Origin: Sinotaia quadrata
Lineage: Eukaryota > Mollusca > Gastropoda > Architaenioglossa > Viviparidae
DNA length: 64,000 bases
Direction of reading: 5' to 3'
NCBI GenBank assembly: GCA_028829895.1
Contig: CM054181.1
Span: forward strand, 14,354,001-14,418,000
Part shown: piece after piece, positions 63,447-64,000 of the stretch
How positions within the stretch are numbered: the stretch's first letter is position 1
How the letters are laid out: the number at the start of each line of letters is the position of its first letter
Position numbers and translations under genes: made by a program
Notes under the pieces: model-generated
Told to the model about the DNA's origin: nothing
What the model saw: the letters and a program-made list of their open reading frames with translations, nothing else
Database searches by the model: none

Positions 63447-63847
63447 AAAGTAAATTTGATTAAATAGTTGATTTATTTTTTTATGCTGAAAAACACAGTA
63501 TAGCATTACCTGCCATAATCTTAAAAGATCAGCAAATATTTACAACCATGTCTGCAAACTCAACACTATTTCACAAACACCATATGATGTGCATTCAGGG
63601 TTGGATGAAGGCCAGCTGGTGCCCTAAGCACAGTCCAATAATAGCTCCCACATCTTTCCCATTGTTATCTCAAATGTCAGATGATGTCGTGGGACACATA
63701 GAGCCTGAAGCTTGAGTGGGTGTAATAAAATAAAGTGCAAACAAGAGTATGCTATTAGGACCTTTCTATGAATCTGGAAAGGAATTCGATGACCACAGGT
63801 ATGGTACTGGTACTCTGTGGTGCTCCCCATTTCCTTGTTGCCCTAAA

Positions 63848-64000
63848 CACTGCTTACATCGCTCAATGGTTAATCCAGCACTGCTTACATTGTTTAATGG
63901 TTAATCCAGCACTGCTTACATTGTTTAATGGTTAATCAAGCACTGCTTACATTGTTTAATGGTTAATCCAGCACTGCTTACATTGTTTAATGGTTAATCC
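63848..64000. repeat. 31-bp minisatellite, runs past window edge
   Basis: Unit CACTGCTTACATTGTTTAAT plus GGTTAATCCAG, about 5 copies visible; the array continues beyond 64000. Confidence 0.9.

Overview
This window looks like nuclear DNA of a lophotrochozoan animal, most likely a gastropod mollusc. It is AT-rich and intron-rich. It holds tandem two-BIR/RING inhibitor-of-apoptosis (IAP) genes, a type of expansion common in molluscs, plus (CA)n tracts, many minisatellites, LINE debris, a Ty3/gypsy fragment and hAT elements. No operon-like layout, bacterial start signal or rRNA gene is visible. The organism call is an inference from gene content and was not tested by a search.

Layout. (1) 1392-7889, minus strand: a four-exon IAP gene, predicted 930 aa, with a long N-terminal extension, two BIR domains, a low-complexity linker and a C-terminal RING. 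(2) 7890-27295: intergenic. It contains LINE fragments (about 9.1-10.2 kb), an orphan exon-like segment with a poly(A) signal (15.8-16.2 kb), and a 2778-bp hAT transposon with 8-bp target-site duplications and a broken transposase (21139-23916). It also holds several copies of an unclassified dispersed repeat, called family A here. (3) 27296-36689, minus strand: a second IAP gene, predicted 866 aa, with exactly the same exon plan and intron phases. (4) 36690-57711: a long intergenic stretch. It holds another full-length family A copy, a decayed gypsy fragment whose integrase part lies before its reverse transcriptase part, a hAT 5' end with a BED zinc finger, a possible tRNA-derived SINE and many tandem arrays. 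(5) 57712-62987, minus strand: the last five exons found of a TIAM/Still life-type Rac guanine-nucleotide exchange factor. They cover the end of the DH domain, the second PH domain and the tail. Earlier exons lie beyond the right edge.

All three confident genes are on the minus strand. The two IAP genes are recent-looking paralogues in their BIR and RING parts. They would act as E3 ubiquitin ligases and caspase or signalling regulators. The Rac GEF has no evident functional link to them. Exon joins were made by reading splice sites and checking reading-frame phase. Every join preserves frame, and each rebuilt protein keeps its family motifs across the joins.
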